Counted from the stretch's first letter, positions 9,529-18,450 are shown. The stretch is DNA of 40,100 nucleotides from an uncultured Paraglaciecola sp. (GCF_913020055.1 NZ_CAJWCF010000039.1:1-40100), one strand, 5' to 3'. Notes: generated by a model from the sequence alone, not told the origin. Made by a program: numbers and translations.

Positions 9529-10584
9529 TTAAAATGATGTATTGATTGTACTAAATAGTTTCTTGGTTGGCGCGGCTAATCCTATATTTTGCGGTTCGGC
9601 TAAGTCATACCACATTTGTGTGTCTTCCATTACTTGTCCAATAGGTTGTTGTTTTAAATGTAGCAATACCGGTTGAATGTCTAAATGAAAATGACTAAAA
9701 GTGTGGCGAAAAGGGTTAAGTGGTTGTTGCTGAATATCGTCAAACCCCAGAGTCGTAGCGCGCCCAACTATTTGTTCTGCGTGTTCTACTTCATGAAACC
9801 CCCATAATCCTCCCCATAGTCCTGCTGGTGGGCGTTTGTATATCAATAGCTGCTTTTGCCACATAGGAATTAACATAATGGTAGAACGGACTGGGATCGT
9901 CTTTTTTGGTTTTTTGTGGGGAAGCTCAGTTTGTCGACCTTGCACAAAGGCTAAGCAGTCATTGTGCACAGGGCAAATCTCACATTGTGGTTTACTGCGG
10001 GTGCAAAGTGTTGCGCCCATGTCCATCATAGCTTGGGTGTAGTCGGCGGTTCTATCTTTTGGGGTTAACTTATCTGCGTACTGCCATAAATCAATTTCAA
10101 CTTTTTTATTACTTGGCCAGCCTTCAACAGCGTAATAACGGGCTAGTACTCGTTTAACATTGCCATCTAAAATACTCTGATGTTGCCCACAAGCTAAGGA
10201 TAAAATAGCGCCTGCTGTAGATCGACCTATACCAGGCAAGGCGATTAAAAGCTCTAACTGCTCAGGAAACTGACCTTGATATTCATCTCTGATTATTTGC
10301 GCTGCTTTTTGCAAATTGCGCGCACGTGCGTAATAACCTAAACCAGTCCAATGGTGTAACACTTCATCTTGAGGCGCATTTGCTAAACTCAGTACATCAG
10401 GAAAACGCAGCATAAAAGCCTGATAATAAGGGATAACTGTTTTAACCTGCGTTTGCTGCAACATAATTTCAGACACCCAAACTTTATAGGGTGTTTTATC
10501 TAGCTGCCATGGCAGGTTTTTTCTACCATTAAGGTCAAACCAAGCTAATATTTTTTCATTAAAAGATTTATTATGTCTTGGCAT
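9529..10584 (-). CDS. mutY: MutY, adenine DNA glycosylase
   Basis: Removes adenine mispaired with 8-oxoguanine. The N-terminal helix-hairpin-helix glycosylase core has the catalytic Glu in [10 protein letters not shown] and the HhH-GPD loop [13 protein letters not shown], followed by Asp in [13 protein letters not shown]. The four cluster cysteines are in [19 protein letters not shown]-terminal NUDIX-like domain (from about residue 220) includes [12 protein letters not shown] for recognition of oxoguanine. I start at the ATG at 10584, which aligns with family starts; a TTG at 10635 would add 17 residues without support. It is divergent from the alpha/beta hydrolase and is followed by yggX. 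Confidence 0.95.
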   Translation of the reverse strand: MPRHNKSFNEKILAWFDLNGRKNLPWQLDKTPYKVWVSEIMLQQTQVKTVIPYYQAFMLRFPDVLSLANAPQDEVLHHWTGLGYYARARNLQKAAQIIRDEYQGQFPEQLELLIALPGIGRSTAGAILSLACGQHQSILDGNVKRVLARYYAVEGWPSNKKVEIDLWQYADKLTPKDRTADYTQAMMDMGATLCTRSKPQCEICPVHNDCLAFVQGRQTELPHKKPKKTIPVRSTIMLIPMWQKQLLIYKRPPAGLWGGLWGFHEVEHAEQIVGRATTLGFDDIQQQPLNPFRHTFSHFHLDIQPVLLHLKQQPIGQVMEDTQMWYDLAEPQNIGLAAPTKKLFSTINTSF

Positions 10585-10662
10585 TGGATGGGGTTCTGTT
10601 GTTCTTGAGATAATTACCGGATAATACCCTAACAAACTTGAAATAGTTCAGTTGAGAATAGA

Positions 10663-11391
10663 TTGCCTAAAACAAACGATACAACTTATCAAATCAATCA
10701 GCCTGTAGTGTTTTTCCCCGGAGCATTGTGTGATGAAAGAATTTTTAATTTATGCTGGCAATATCTAGACATTCCCATGCGTGCATTTGTGCCTTTGCAA
10801 TGGGCCGAAGATTTAGCCCAAATAAAGATGTTAAGCACAGACCGACTAGCCTATTTTGAGCAACCAGTGCATTTGGTTGGTTTTTCTATGGGAGGGTATA
10901 TAGCTGCGCTGACCGCTCTAGAAAATCAAAGTGGCATTGCATCCCTGACACTTATCGGCAGTGCGTGTGAAGAATTACCAAAAGATGAAATTCAGCAGCG
11001 GCAACAATTGCTTAAGTTAATTAAAAATAAACGTCATGCCGGCATGACTGAAAAGCGTTTAAAAAGCTTTTTTCACGAAAGTCATCATCAGCAAAATGAG
11101 TACCTCAATATCGTTAAACAAATGGAGCAGGATCTAGGTGCGGGTGTTTTAGCAGCACAAATTAGTGCCACTCAATCCAGAAAAAGCCTGCTTTGTGTTT
11201 TATCAAAATGCTCTTTTCCAATCCATATTATTAGTGGTGAGCAGGATAACTTATTGAGTGAATCAACTTTACGTAGCATGCACAAACAGTTAACCAATAG
11301 TGACTTGACGATAGTTGAAAACGCTGGGCATATGCTGCCAATTGAACAATCTAAGTTGTTAGCTGAATATTTAGCATCAAAAATTGAATAA
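10663..11391 (+). CDS. Alpha/beta hydrolase of unknown substrate
   Basis: Cytoplasmic alpha/beta-hydrolase-fold protein of 242 residues with no signal peptide. The nucleophile elbow is GFSMGGY (Ser about 79), the acid is probably the Asp of SGEQDNL, and the histidine is in NAGHMLPIEQ near the C-terminus, so the triad is complete. PVVFFPGALCDERIF at the N-terminus supplies the oxyanion-hole region, and the cap is short. The start is a TTG at 10663, preceded by a weak GAG site; no in-frame ATG precedes the domain. It resembles the BioH/MenH-type esterase group, but I would not assign either. It lies just upstream of trmB on the same strand (98 bases) and may be co-transcribed. Confidence 0.75.
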   Translation: MPKTNDTTYQINQPVVFFPGALCDERIFNLCWQYLDIPMRAFVPLQWAEDLAQIKMLSTDRLAYFEQPVHLVGFSMGGYIAALTALENQSGIASLTLIGSACEELPKDEIQQRQQLLKLIKNKRHAGMTEKRLKSFFHESHHQQNEYLNIVKQMEQDLGAGVLAAQISATQSRKSLLCVLSKCSFPIHIISGEQDNLLSESTLRSMHKQLTNSDLTIVENAGHMLPIEQSKLLAEYLASKIE

Positions 11392-11489
11392 ACTAAGCAG
11401 ACTGCCTTGCAATCAGGCTGTGTCGCCGGATAATGCGCCGCAGCTATGCTTGAGAACAAATAAGCAATAATTGAAGAAGAGATCCTAAT

Positions 11490-12209
11490 ATGAGTCAGTT
11501 TAAATCTGAACAAGAAGCCGCCGAATCTGGTGTGTATATTCGTAAAATTCAGAGTTTTGTAAAAAGAGAAGGGCGTTTAACCACAGGTCAGGCCAAATCT
11601 ATCGAACAAAACTGGCCAACGATGGGTTTAGAACATAAAAGCGGTTTACAAAACTTCGCAGATACTTTTGGCCGAGTAGCGCCCATTGTTTTAGAAATTG
11701 GTTTTGGCATGGGCAAGTCCTTGGTTGAAATGGCTGTGAATGAGCCAGATAAGGACTTTATTGGTATAGAAGTTCATCGCCCGGGAGTGGGTACTTGCCT
11801 AAGCGAAGCGGCTGAACAGAATGTGCACAACTTAAGAGTTTATGAGCATGACGCAGTCGAAGTGTTTGCCGATTGTATCGCCGAAAACAGTTTGGCTCGC
11901 GTGCAATTATTTTTTCCTGACCCTTGGCATAAAAAACGCCATCACAAAAGACGTATTGTACAACCAGATTTTGTACAGAAACTGAGAAGTAAATTGGCCA
12001 TTGGCGGTGTTTTTCATATGGCCACCGATTGGGAAAATTACGCTGAACATATGTTAGAAGTGATGTCTGTGGCTGAAGGTTTTAAAAATCAATCAGAGAC
12101 TAACGATTATGTGCCAAGACCAGAGCAACGCCCGCTGACTAAGTTTGAACAGCGAGGGCATAGATTAGGCCATGGTGTATGGGATTTAATGTTTGAGAGG
12201 GTCTCTTAA
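11490..12209 (+). CDS. trmB: TrmB, tRNA (guanine-N7-)-methyltransferase
   Basis: SAM-dependent enzyme that makes m7G46 in the variable loop of many tRNAs. The SAM motif [14 protein letters not shown] lies near residue 68. The family signature [18 protein letters not shown] is intact, including the catalytic Asp and basic tRNA-contact residues, and the C-terminus has the usual [15 protein letters not shown] segment. Length (239) is normal. The ATG at 11490 is preceded by AAGAAGAGA. Its stop overlaps the rsmC start by one base (TAATG), so the two are translationally coupled. Confidence 0.96.
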   Translation: MSQFKSEQEAAESGVYIRKIQSFVKREGRLTTGQAKSIEQNWPTMGLEHKSGLQNFADTFGRVAPIVLEIGFGMGKSLVEMAVNEPDKDFIGIEVHRPGVGTCLSEAAEQNVHNLRVYEHDAVEVFADCIAENSLARVQLFFPDPWHKKRHHKRRIVQPDFVQKLRSKLAIGGVFHMATDWENYAEHMLEVMSVAEGFKNQSETNDYVPRPEQRPLTKFEQRGHRLGHGVWDLMFERVS

Positions 12210-13234
12210 TGTTGTCTGCTTCTAGTCAGTTATTGATGCGCAGTGAAGACACCATTGCACAAGGTAAATGGTTATTGGTCAACCCAACTGACAGCCAAAT
12301 TGCACAACAACTAAACAATCCCGAGATCAAAGTGTTTCATCAATATTTTGATATTTACCAACAAAGTTGTGCTGCCGGTAACTCCGATCAACACACTTTT
12401 GCAGCTGCGTATCCTACTGATGAAAAGTTTGATGGTGCGGTTATTTATATGCCTAAGTCTAAAGAACAGGCAAAAATGTTGATTGCCAATGTTGCTGCTT
12501 GTCTAAATGAAAATGCCAGTCTTTTACTTGTGGGTGAAAATAAAGGTGGCGTAAAAAGTGCGGCTAAATTCCTCGAGACTATTAGTTCTCAAGTGAACAA
12601 AGTGGATTCAGCACGTCATTGTGCATTATTCGGTGCGCAAATTGATAAACCTGTAAAACTTTTTGAGCTGACCAAGTGGCAGAGTGAAATTGATATTTCA
12701 GAGGGTGGTTTAAATTATAAAATCTGTTCTTTACCTGGTGTGTTTAACCATGGAGCAATAGATTTAGGTACAAAAGTGTTATTGGATAATTTACCAGACG
12801 TTAAAACAGGGCGACTATTAGACTTTGGCTGTGGCGCCGGTGTAATTGGTTGTTACCTTGGGTTGAAAAGCCCCGAAAGTGAAGTGGTTATGAGTGATGT
12901 TAGTGCCTTGGCGATACATTGTTCAAAAGAAAGTGCCAAGCTAAATAACCTTAACGCTAAAGTCGTGGCCTCAAATGGTTTAATGGATGTACAAGGTAAG
13001 TTCTCAGCTGTGTATACCAACCCTCCGTTTCATACCGGAATTGTGACTGATTATTCTGTTACCGAGAATTTTATTGCGCAGCTAAAGCAATATTTGACAA
13101 AAGGTGGTTCACTGACATTGGTGGCGAATAAATTTTTGCGTTACTCTGAGTTACTTGAACAACGCTTTAGTGCTGTTATTCCAATGGCTCAAACTACTAA
13201 ATTTACGCTCTACCAGTGTGCTCGAATAAAATAG
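12209..13234 (+). CDS. rsmC: RsmC, 16S rRNA (guanine-1207-N2)-methyltransferase
   Basis: Methylates G1207 of 16S rRNA in the small subunit. As in the family it is a tandem of a non-catalytic N-terminal methyltransferase-like half (1-160) and an active C-terminal half. The SAM motif DFGCGAGVIGCYLG is near residue 205 and the catalytic NPPF tetrad sits in TNPPFHTG near 270. Length 341 is typical. AGAGG lies 8 bases before the ATG, inside the end of trmB, and the start overlaps the trmB stop by one base. glgA follows after 19 bases. Confidence 0.93.
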   Translation: MLSASSQLLMRSEDTIAQGKWLLVNPTDSQIAQQLNNPEIKVFHQYFDIYQQSCAAGNSDQHTFAAAYPTDEKFDGAVIYMPKSKEQAKMLIANVAACLNENASLLLVGENKGGVKSAAKFLETISSQVNKVDSARHCALFGAQIDKPVKLFELTKWQSEIDISEGGLNYKICSLPGVFNHGAIDLGTKVLLDNLPDVKTGRLLDFGCGAGVIGCYLGLKSPESEVVMSDVSALAIHCSKESAKLNNLNAKVVASNGLMDVQGKFSAVYTNPPFHTGIVTDYSVTENFIAQLKQYLTKGGSLTLVANKFLRYSELLEQRFSAVIPMAQTTKFTLYQCARIK

Positions 13235-13253
13235 AAGAAGGTAAGCTGCTCGA

Positions 13254-14672
13254 ATGAAAATATTGTTTGTTGTGTCTGAAGTTGAAGACCTGGTTAAAAC
13301 TGGTGGTTTAGCTGATGTAGGTAAAGCCCTACCTTTAGCACTTGCAGAGTTGGGCCATGATGTGACTATAGTGATGCCCTACTACAAACAGTTAGCTGAT
13401 AAATTTAATGCTGCTGACTGTTGTGCTATTCAAACTTTAAAAGCAGGCCATAAATCCTATGAGTTTGCGGTTAAAAGTTTGAGCTTAGAGGGACTGCAAG
13501 TATTAGCCGTGGACTATCCAGAATATTTTGACCGAAAAGGTCTTTATTCTGACGATTATCACGCCTATCCAGATAATGCTGAGCGTTTTGCCTTTTTCGC
13601 AAACGCGGCACTACAAGCCTCCAAGGCGGCCGGGTTTCAACCTGATGTCGTGCACTGTAATGACTGGCACACAGCGCTCACGCCTTATTTTATAAGCATT
13701 GACGAATCTGGGTTTTTCGCTCAAACAAAGACGGTTTTTACGATTCACAACGGTGCATACCAAGGTACACATCAATTTTCAGATATTGCTTACTTACAAC
13801 CCCATTATCAATTACATAGTCAATTGGATGGTGATGCGCTAAATTTTGTACGTATGGGAATTCGGTACGCCAATAAAATTAATGCTGTTAGTCCTAATTA
13901 TGCGCAGGAACTACTGACACCTTTAGGCTCTCATCATTTATTTAATGAATTTCAAAACAGAAGACGTGATGTGTCGGGTATTTTAAATGGTTGCGACTAT
14001 AGTCAGTGGGACCCTATTGATGATCCACATATTGCAAAAAATTATCATCATGCAGATTTATCCGGCAAAAAAGCCTGTAAAACAGCATTACAAAAAGAAT
14101 TAGGTTTACCAAAAAAAATGCGTGTACCTGTTATCGGTATGGTGTGTCGTTTAACTGAGCAAAAAGGATTTGGCTTTATTTTGCCTATGTTAGACAAGTT
14201 GATGCAACATGAGGTACAAGTTGCCATCATTGGTACTGGCGACCCTGAAATAAGTCAGTTTCTGCGAGACGTGGCAGATAGATATCCTAAGAAATTGGCG
14301 TTTATAGAAGATTTTAGTGTACGTAAAGCACATATGATTGAAGCGGGTAGTGATTTCTTTTTGATGCCTTCTTTGTTTGAGCCTTGTGGCTTGAATCAAA
14401 TGTACAGTTTGGCATACGGTACTTTACCGATTGTTAGAGCTGTTGGCGGGCTTAAAGACACAGTGGTAGATTTGGCAGAAAATCCAGATGTTGCAACGGG
14501 ATTTATATTTGAACAACCTGATAGCAGCGCATTATTGTCATGTATACAGCGAGCCTTGCTGTTTTATCATGAGGCACCTAAGGTGTATGCGTTAACTCAG
14601 CAACGGGCCATGCAGAGCCGCTTTACATGGGAAACGGCAGCACAAGACTATCAAGCACTCTACCAAAGTTAG
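13254..14672 (+). CDS. glgA: GlgA, glycogen (starch) synthase
   Basis: GT5 family glucosyltransferase that elongates alpha-1,4-glucan from ADP-glucose. The N-terminus has the KTGGLADVGKALP glucosyl-donor motif. HCNDWHTAL, TIHNGAYQG and the C-terminal donor-site run SLFEPCGLNQMYSLAYGTLP with GGLKDTV are also present. The length (472) matches bacterial GlgA. GAAGGTAAG precedes the ATG. The gene stands directly after rsmC and not with glgB, glgC or glgP, which are absent from the window, so its transcription is probably tied to the methyltransferase operon unless an internal promoter exists. Confidence 0.95.
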   Translation: MKILFVVSEVEDLVKTGGLADVGKALPLALAELGHDVTIVMPYYKQLADKFNAADCCAIQTLKAGHKSYEFAVKSLSLEGLQVLAVDYPEYFDRKGLYSDDYHAYPDNAERFAFFANAALQASKAAGFQPDVVHCNDWHTALTPYFISIDESGFFAQTKTVFTIHNGAYQGTHQFSDIAYLQPHYQLHSQLDGDALNFVRMGIRYANKINAVSPNYAQELLTPLGSHHLFNEFQNRRRDVSGILNGCDYSQWDPIDDPHIAKNYHHADLSGKKACKTALQKELGLPKKMRVPVIGMVCRLTEQKGFGFILPMLDKLMQHEVQVAIIGTGDPEISQFLRDVADRYPKKLAFIEDFSVRKAHMIEAGSDFFLMPSLFEPCGLNQMYSLAYGTLPIVRAVGGLKDTVVDLAENPDVATGFIFEQPDSSALLSCIQRALLFYHEAPKVYALTQQRAMQSRFTWETAAQDYQALYQS

Positions 14673-14677
14673 AAAAA

Positions 14678-14920
14678 ATGATGAAAAATGTGATGATTGT
14701 TTTTTGTTTATTACTGTTGGTCGGGCTGGCAACAGTAGTACAAGCATTGCCATCCAAATGTTTGCAGGTTGAGGAAAAGCAAAAAGCTTGTCCGCATGTT
14801 ATGTATAAAAAGGCCGCGTTGTCAGTTGCGGTTTTAGATGTTGAAAAAGGCGAGGTAATTTGTATTTGTTTGAGTGATCTTAAAGGGCAAAAAAAACAAC
14901 GAGTAAAGTTGAGCAAATAA
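14678..14920 (+). CDS. Small secreted Cys-containing protein, reading frame broken at an A8 run
   Basis: Unrecognised. From the ATG at 14678 (a second ATG follows directly) there is a clear Sec signal peptide (KNVMIVFCLLLLVGLATVVQA) and a mature region with four cysteines in the order C, C, then C-x-C (CICLSD). The frame stops at 14918-14920, but the -1 frame is open from 14884 to a TAA at 14998-15000 and encodes KVTLQRLAEKHQLTEQDMVT followed by LINY, which looks like genuine helical coding sequence. The two frames meet at eight consecutive A (14889-14896). The intended protein is probably about 107 residues. Either a base is missing from the run, or the frame is shifted by slippage. It starts 6 bases after glgA, so it is probably in the same operon. 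Confidence 0.6.
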   Translation: MMKNVMIVFCLLLLVGLATVVQALPSKCLQVEEKQKACPHVMYKKAALSVAVLDVEKGEVICICLSDLKGQKKQRVKLSK

Positions 14921-15114
14921 ATCAAAAAGTTACCCTTCAGCGGCTGGCAGAAAAACACCAGTTAACTGAACAGGATATGGTCACTTTAATTAATTATTAA
15001 TCTTTCTAATTGAGAAAAACTGAGTAAATTTAGTCTGCTAGTTTCAATTTGCCCACTTTTGTATCAGTATCATTAGTGAAAAGTCATCTGACCAAGGAAT
15101 ACGTTACAAGTAAT

Positions 15115-16779
15115 ATGCCTTCAGATATTAAATTTTTATCGATTAAAAGCCTGATTATATGGGTAGTTATGGCTATAACAACTTTGTCGCTGATTTTGTC
15201 TTCTGGTGTCAATTTGTATAGTCAAATCAGCACTTATCGACAAACATTGCAAAAAGATGTCGTTATCTATGCGGATATGATTGGTCGCGGCGCCATAGAA
15301 CCTATGATTAGAGATCAAGGCTCAGCTCAAGATGAAAATCTCAAAACCCTCGTTGCATCTGAACTGATTGAAAATGTGCATATCTATAAAATGACCGGCC
15401 AGTCCAAACCTGACTTTTTTGCTAGCTATAACAAAAAAGGCATCGCACCGGTCAATCCTAAATTAGAACAGGTGAACACTCTCAATCAACCTAAGACCGT
15501 CCAAGGCGCGGTAGAGGTGATTCGCCCTATTTGTGTTATTGAAGATTGTGAAAATGATGACATATTGGGGTATGTATATTTGCGTGCTTCAGCTGATACA
15601 TTAGAAGACCTGATAACTCAGTCAATTTGGACGACCATTAGTGTGTTAGTGATTTGTCTGCTCATTTGTTTTTTCCTGACTTTAAAACTACAAAATGCGA
15701 TTACAACACCCATCGATATTTTGGTTAAGTTAGTACAGCGTATATCGCGGCAAAGGGATTATTCCAGCCGAGCTGAAATGCATGGCTTTAGAGAATTAGA
15801 TATTCTTGGTGGGGCTTTCAATAACATGCTACAACGCACCCAAGAGCATATGGAGCGGCAAACCGAAGCAGAGGCCGAGCAAGTAAAGTTAAATTTGAGT
15901 TTGGAAGAAAAAGTACAACAACGCACAATGGCCTTAAAAGAGGCTAACAGCGAATTAATCCAAACCTTAGAAAAACTCCATCAATTTCAACGTCAAATGG
16001 TACAAAATGAAAAAATGGCATCTTTGGGAGATATGGTTGCCGGCGTAGCCCATGAAGTTAATACTCCCATTGGTCTTGGTGTCACCGCATCCACTATGAT
16101 GTTAGATCGATTGTCTGATATGCGTAGATCTTTTGAAGACAAAACACTTAAAGCCAGTTCGTTGTCAAAATTTATTGCCGAAGGCGAAGAAAACCTCAAT
16201 ATTATTTATCGTAATTTGAATCGAGCCGCTGAGTTGATTTCTAGCTTCAAGCAAGTCGCTGTTGATCAGTCTTCAGAAAATAATCGTATCTTCTCTTTTT
16301 CTAAGTTGATGGACGAAATATTGATGTCGATGCGGCCCAAACTAAGAAAGGTTAACCATCAGATAAATGTGCATTGTGCTCCAGATTTGGTGGTTGAATC
16401 TAAAGCTGGGCCGATTAACCAGGTTATGATCAACTTAATAATGAATTCTATTATTCATGGATTTGAAGACATAGATAAAGGCCAAATAGATATTACTATT
16501 GAGTTTATGGATGACACTAAGATCTGCATTGAATTTAAAGATAACGGAAAAGGTATACCAGAACATTTACGTAAACGTATTTTTGATCCTTTTGTTACCA
16601 CTAAGCGTGGTCAGGGAGGGAGTGGTCTAGGTATGCATTTAGTCTACAATCTCGTGACTCAAGCCTTGAACGGGTCAATTTCTATTGTCAGTGAAGTCGA
16701 TCAGGGCGTTCAGTTTAGAATTCTCTTTCCTGTTAAAAAGGTGGATATTAACAAAGTACCTAACGGTTCTTTTATGTAA
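15115..16779 (+). CDS. Membrane sensor histidine kinase upstream of arcA
   Basis: Inner-membrane orthodox histidine kinase. TM1 lies at about 11-32, followed by a periplasmic sensor of about 130 residues with two Cys close together (CVIEDCEND). TM2 is at about 165-185, then HAMP, a coiled coil, HisKA with phosphorylated His near residue 313 in GVAHEVNTPIG, and HATPase_c with NLIMNSIIHG, DNGKGIPE and GGSGLGMHLV. There is no receiver or Hpt domain, so it is not ArcB-like. I prefer the ATG at 15115, which puts TM1 near the N-terminus, over a TTG at 15049; neither has a strong ribosome site. The stimulus is unknown. The next gene is arcA, 124 bases on, making ArcA a candidate partner by position only. 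Confidence 0.87.
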   Translation: MPSDIKFLSIKSLIIWVVMAITTLSLILSSGVNLYSQISTYRQTLQKDVVIYADMIGRGAIEPMIRDQGSAQDENLKTLVASELIENVHIYKMTGQSKPDFFASYNKKGIAPVNPKLEQVNTLNQPKTVQGAVEVIRPICVIEDCENDDILGYVYLRASADTLEDLITQSIWTTISVLVICLLICFFLTLKLQNAITTPIDILVKLVQRISRQRDYSSRAEMHGFRELDILGGAFNNMLQRTQEHMERQTEAEAEQVKLNLSLEEKVQQRTMALKEANSELIQTLEKLHQFQRQMVQNEKMASLGDMVAGVAHEVNTPIGLGVTASTMMLDRLSDMRRSFEDKTLKASSLSKFIAEGEENLNIIYRNLNRAAELISSFKQVAVDQSSENNRIFSFSKLMDEILMSMRPKLRKVNHQINVHCAPDLVVESKAGPINQVMINLIMNSIIHGFEDIDKGQIDITIEFMDDTKICIEFKDNGKGIPEHLRKRIFDPFVTTKRGQGGSGLGMHLVYNLVTQALNGSISIVSEVDQGVQFRILFPVKKVDINKVPNGSFM

Positions 16780-16903
16780 TTATCATTGAAAATGGAATAA
16801 ATGCATAAATTTTGCTTAGATATGCAAGTTTAGCTAGATAAAACCCTGATTTTTAGATATTTTCTGATAAGCTTTTACACAAATTCCTAATCAGGCCTGA
16901 AAC

Positions 16904-17611
16904 ATGCAGACTCCTAACGTATTAATTGTTGAAGATGAAGTAGTCACACGTACTACCCTCAAAAGCTTGTTTGAAGCTGAAGGGTATAATGTATTTGAAG
17001 CCGAACATGGCGAACAGATGCACGACATCTTCGAAAACAACACCATCAACCTGGTCATTATGGATATCAATTTACCCGGCAAAAATGGTTTGATTTTGGC
17101 TCGCGAAGTGCGAGGCCGTAAAAATATAGGCCTAATCTTTTTGACTGGAAGAGACAATGATGTTGACCGAATCTTAGGTCTAGAAATTGGTGCCGATGAC
17201 TATCTTACTAAACCTTTTAATCCTCGTGAGTTAACAATACGCGCGCGTAACTTACTGGCTCGTACCTCTAATACGAGTGAAGATGATGACTTACCTAGTC
17301 GAGTAAGTTTTAACGGTTGGATATTAGATGGCGATAGTCGAAGCTTAATTTCTCCAAGCACTAAAGAGTTTCGCTTACCACGTAGTGAGTTTAGAGCGTT
17401 ACATTTGTTCTTAAATAACCCTGGTAAAATTCTAACGCGTGAACAACTGATCATGGAAATGACAGGTCGTGAATTACGCCCTAATGACCGTACCGTTGAT
17501 GTGACTATCCGCCGTATTCGTAAACACTTTGAGTCAGAAGTGAACGCTGACGATTTAATTGTGACCATTCATGGTGAAGGTTATCGTTTCTGCGGCTCTG
17601 TAGATTCATAA
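16904..17611 (+). CDS. arcA: ArcA, aerobic respiration control response regulator
   Basis: OmpR-family regulator of respiratory and central metabolism under low oxygen. It begins [20 protein letters not shown], nearly the same as the enteric ArcA. The phospho-acceptor Asp is in [13 protein letters not shown], with the conserved Thr of LTGRDN and Lys of TKPFNPREL. The winged-helix output domain includes [28 protein letters not shown] and the C-terminal HGEGYRFCG. Length 235 is close to the standard 238. In the receiver linker it is shorter than the enteric protein. A strong terminator follows. The upstream 124 bases are AT-rich and give room for its own promoter, although I cannot place one with confidence. 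Confidence 0.96.
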   Translation: MQTPNVLIVEDEVVTRTTLKSLFEAEGYNVFEAEHGEQMHDIFENNTINLVIMDINLPGKNGLILAREVRGRKNIGLIFLTGRDNDVDRILGLEIGADDYLTKPFNPRELTIRARNLLARTSNTSEDDDLPSRVSFNGWILDGDSRSLISPSTKEFRLPRSEFRALHLFLNNPGKILTREQLIMEMTGRELRPNDRTVDVTIRRIRKHFESEVNADDLIVTIHGEGYRFCGSVDS

Positions 17612-17635
17612 CACTTTTTATCTAAGAATTTAAAT

Positions 17636-17657
17636 AGGCTCCTTCGGGAGCTTTTTT
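17636..17657 (+). terminator. Rho-independent terminator of arcA
   Basis: GCTCC, a TTCG tetraloop and GGAGC (17638-17651) are followed by six T. The UUCG-type loop and T-run make it a strong terminator. It separates arcA from the tlpA-like operon that starts at 17725. Confidence 0.93.
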
Positions 17658-17724
17658 ATTGCCTTAAGCTTTACTTAAGATTTAACATCTAGAATGGCTA
17701 CATGTTATTTAGAAGGTAAATATT

Positions 17725-18219
17725 TTGCGTCATCTCCGCTTAAGTATACTGTTAATTTTCATTAGCTTTGCACCGCTATCTCTAAGCTTTGCACAGCAGA
17801 TGTCCGCTCCTGACTTTGTAATTTCGAACGATCAGTTACCTGACAATTTATCTGCTCTAAAAGGGCAGGTTGTTTATCTCGATTTTTGGGCTAGCTGGTG
17901 TAAGCCCTGTCGTAAATCTTTTCCTTGGATGAACCAGATGCAGCAAAAATATGTTGAACAAGGTTTGCAGATTATTGCCATCAATTTAGATACTGAAAAA
18001 GCGTTGGCAAAAGCCTTTTTAGACAAAGTACCAGCTCAGATCCCAGTCATTTATGACCCTCAAGGCAAGATCGCTAGCGACTATCAATTGTTGGGTATGC
18101 CTAGCAGTTACGTAATTGATAAAAAGGGAAATATCCGTTTTTCTCATAAAGGTTTTTTCACCCGCAGCGAACCCTTATACGAACAAGAATTAGTTTTACT
18201 ACTTAACGAACAGGAGTAG
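17725..18219 (+). CDS. TlpA-like periplasmic thiol-disulfide oxidoreductase
   Basis: Exported thioredoxin-fold protein of 164 residues. A signal peptide (to about SFA-QQ, residue 23) precedes an AhpC/TSA-type thioredoxin domain. The active site is WCKPC (Cys59 and Cys62) after VYLDFWAS, and the cis-proline loop is LGMPSSY. A CxxC with Lys-Pro between is typical of reducing TlpA/ResA-type proteins that act on apo-metalloproteins. The start is a TTG at 17725 with AAGG eight bases upstream; no in-frame ATG precedes the signal peptide. It is the first gene of a four-gene operon (lipoprotein 6 bases on, then DUF3570 and ApbE). I infer that it keeps the cysteines of the next gene product reduced. 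A weak promoter-like pair (TTAACA and TTATTT, 17-base spacing) lies at 17682-17710. Confidence 0.87.
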   Translation: MRHLRLSILLIFISFAPLSLSFAQQMSAPDFVISNDQLPDNLSALKGQVVYLDFWASWCKPCRKSFPWMNQMQQKYVEQGLQIIAINLDTEKALAKAFLDKVPAQIPVIYDPQGKIASDYQLLGMPSSYVIDKKGNIRFSHKGFFTRSEPLYEQELVLLLNEQE

Positions 18220-18225
18220 CCAGTT

Positions 18226-18450
18226 ATGTTTAAAAAAGCCCGCATTATTCTCGCATTTTTATTAAGCACCCAGCTTGTAGGTTGTGCAAACCTTGGAGTT
18301 CAGCCATGGGAACGCGATTTATTAGCCAAAGAAGAAATGGCTTTGGACGCTGATGGTAACGATCTTGGTTTAGATGACCATATTTATTTTAGTAAAGAAG
18401 CCACTAGTGGTGGTCGTGCATTTGCTGGTGGAGGTTGTGGATGCAATTAA
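18226..18450 (+). CDS. DUF4266 small lipoprotein with Gly-rich CGCN tail
   Basis: A 74-residue lipoprotein of unknown function. The lipobox LVGC (Cys20) is perfect and is followed by ANLG, so no Asp at +2 retains it in the inner membrane; outer-membrane sorting is likely. The mature 55 residues contain VQPWERDLLAKEEM, an acidic stretch, LDDHIYFSKEATSGGR and the ending GGGCGCN (Cys71, Cys73). The PWER and HIYFSKE segments with the Gly-rich CGC tail identify DUF4266. AGGAG lies 9 bases before the ATG and overlaps the end of tlpA. The codons for its Gly run (GGAGG, 18430-18434) serve as the ribosome site of the next gene. The Cys-Gly-Cys tail could bind metal, be a thiol substrate of the thioredoxin or carry a modification; none is shown. 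Confidence 0.85.
   Translation: MFKKARIILAFLLSTQLVGCANLGVQPWERDLLAKEEMALDADGNDLGLDDHIYFSKEATSGGRAFAGGGCGCN

Noticed and set aside
15115-16779. The kinase upstream of arcA as ArcB
   Set aside because: It lacks the receiver and Hpt domains and the PAS region of ArcB and has a large periplasmic sensor.
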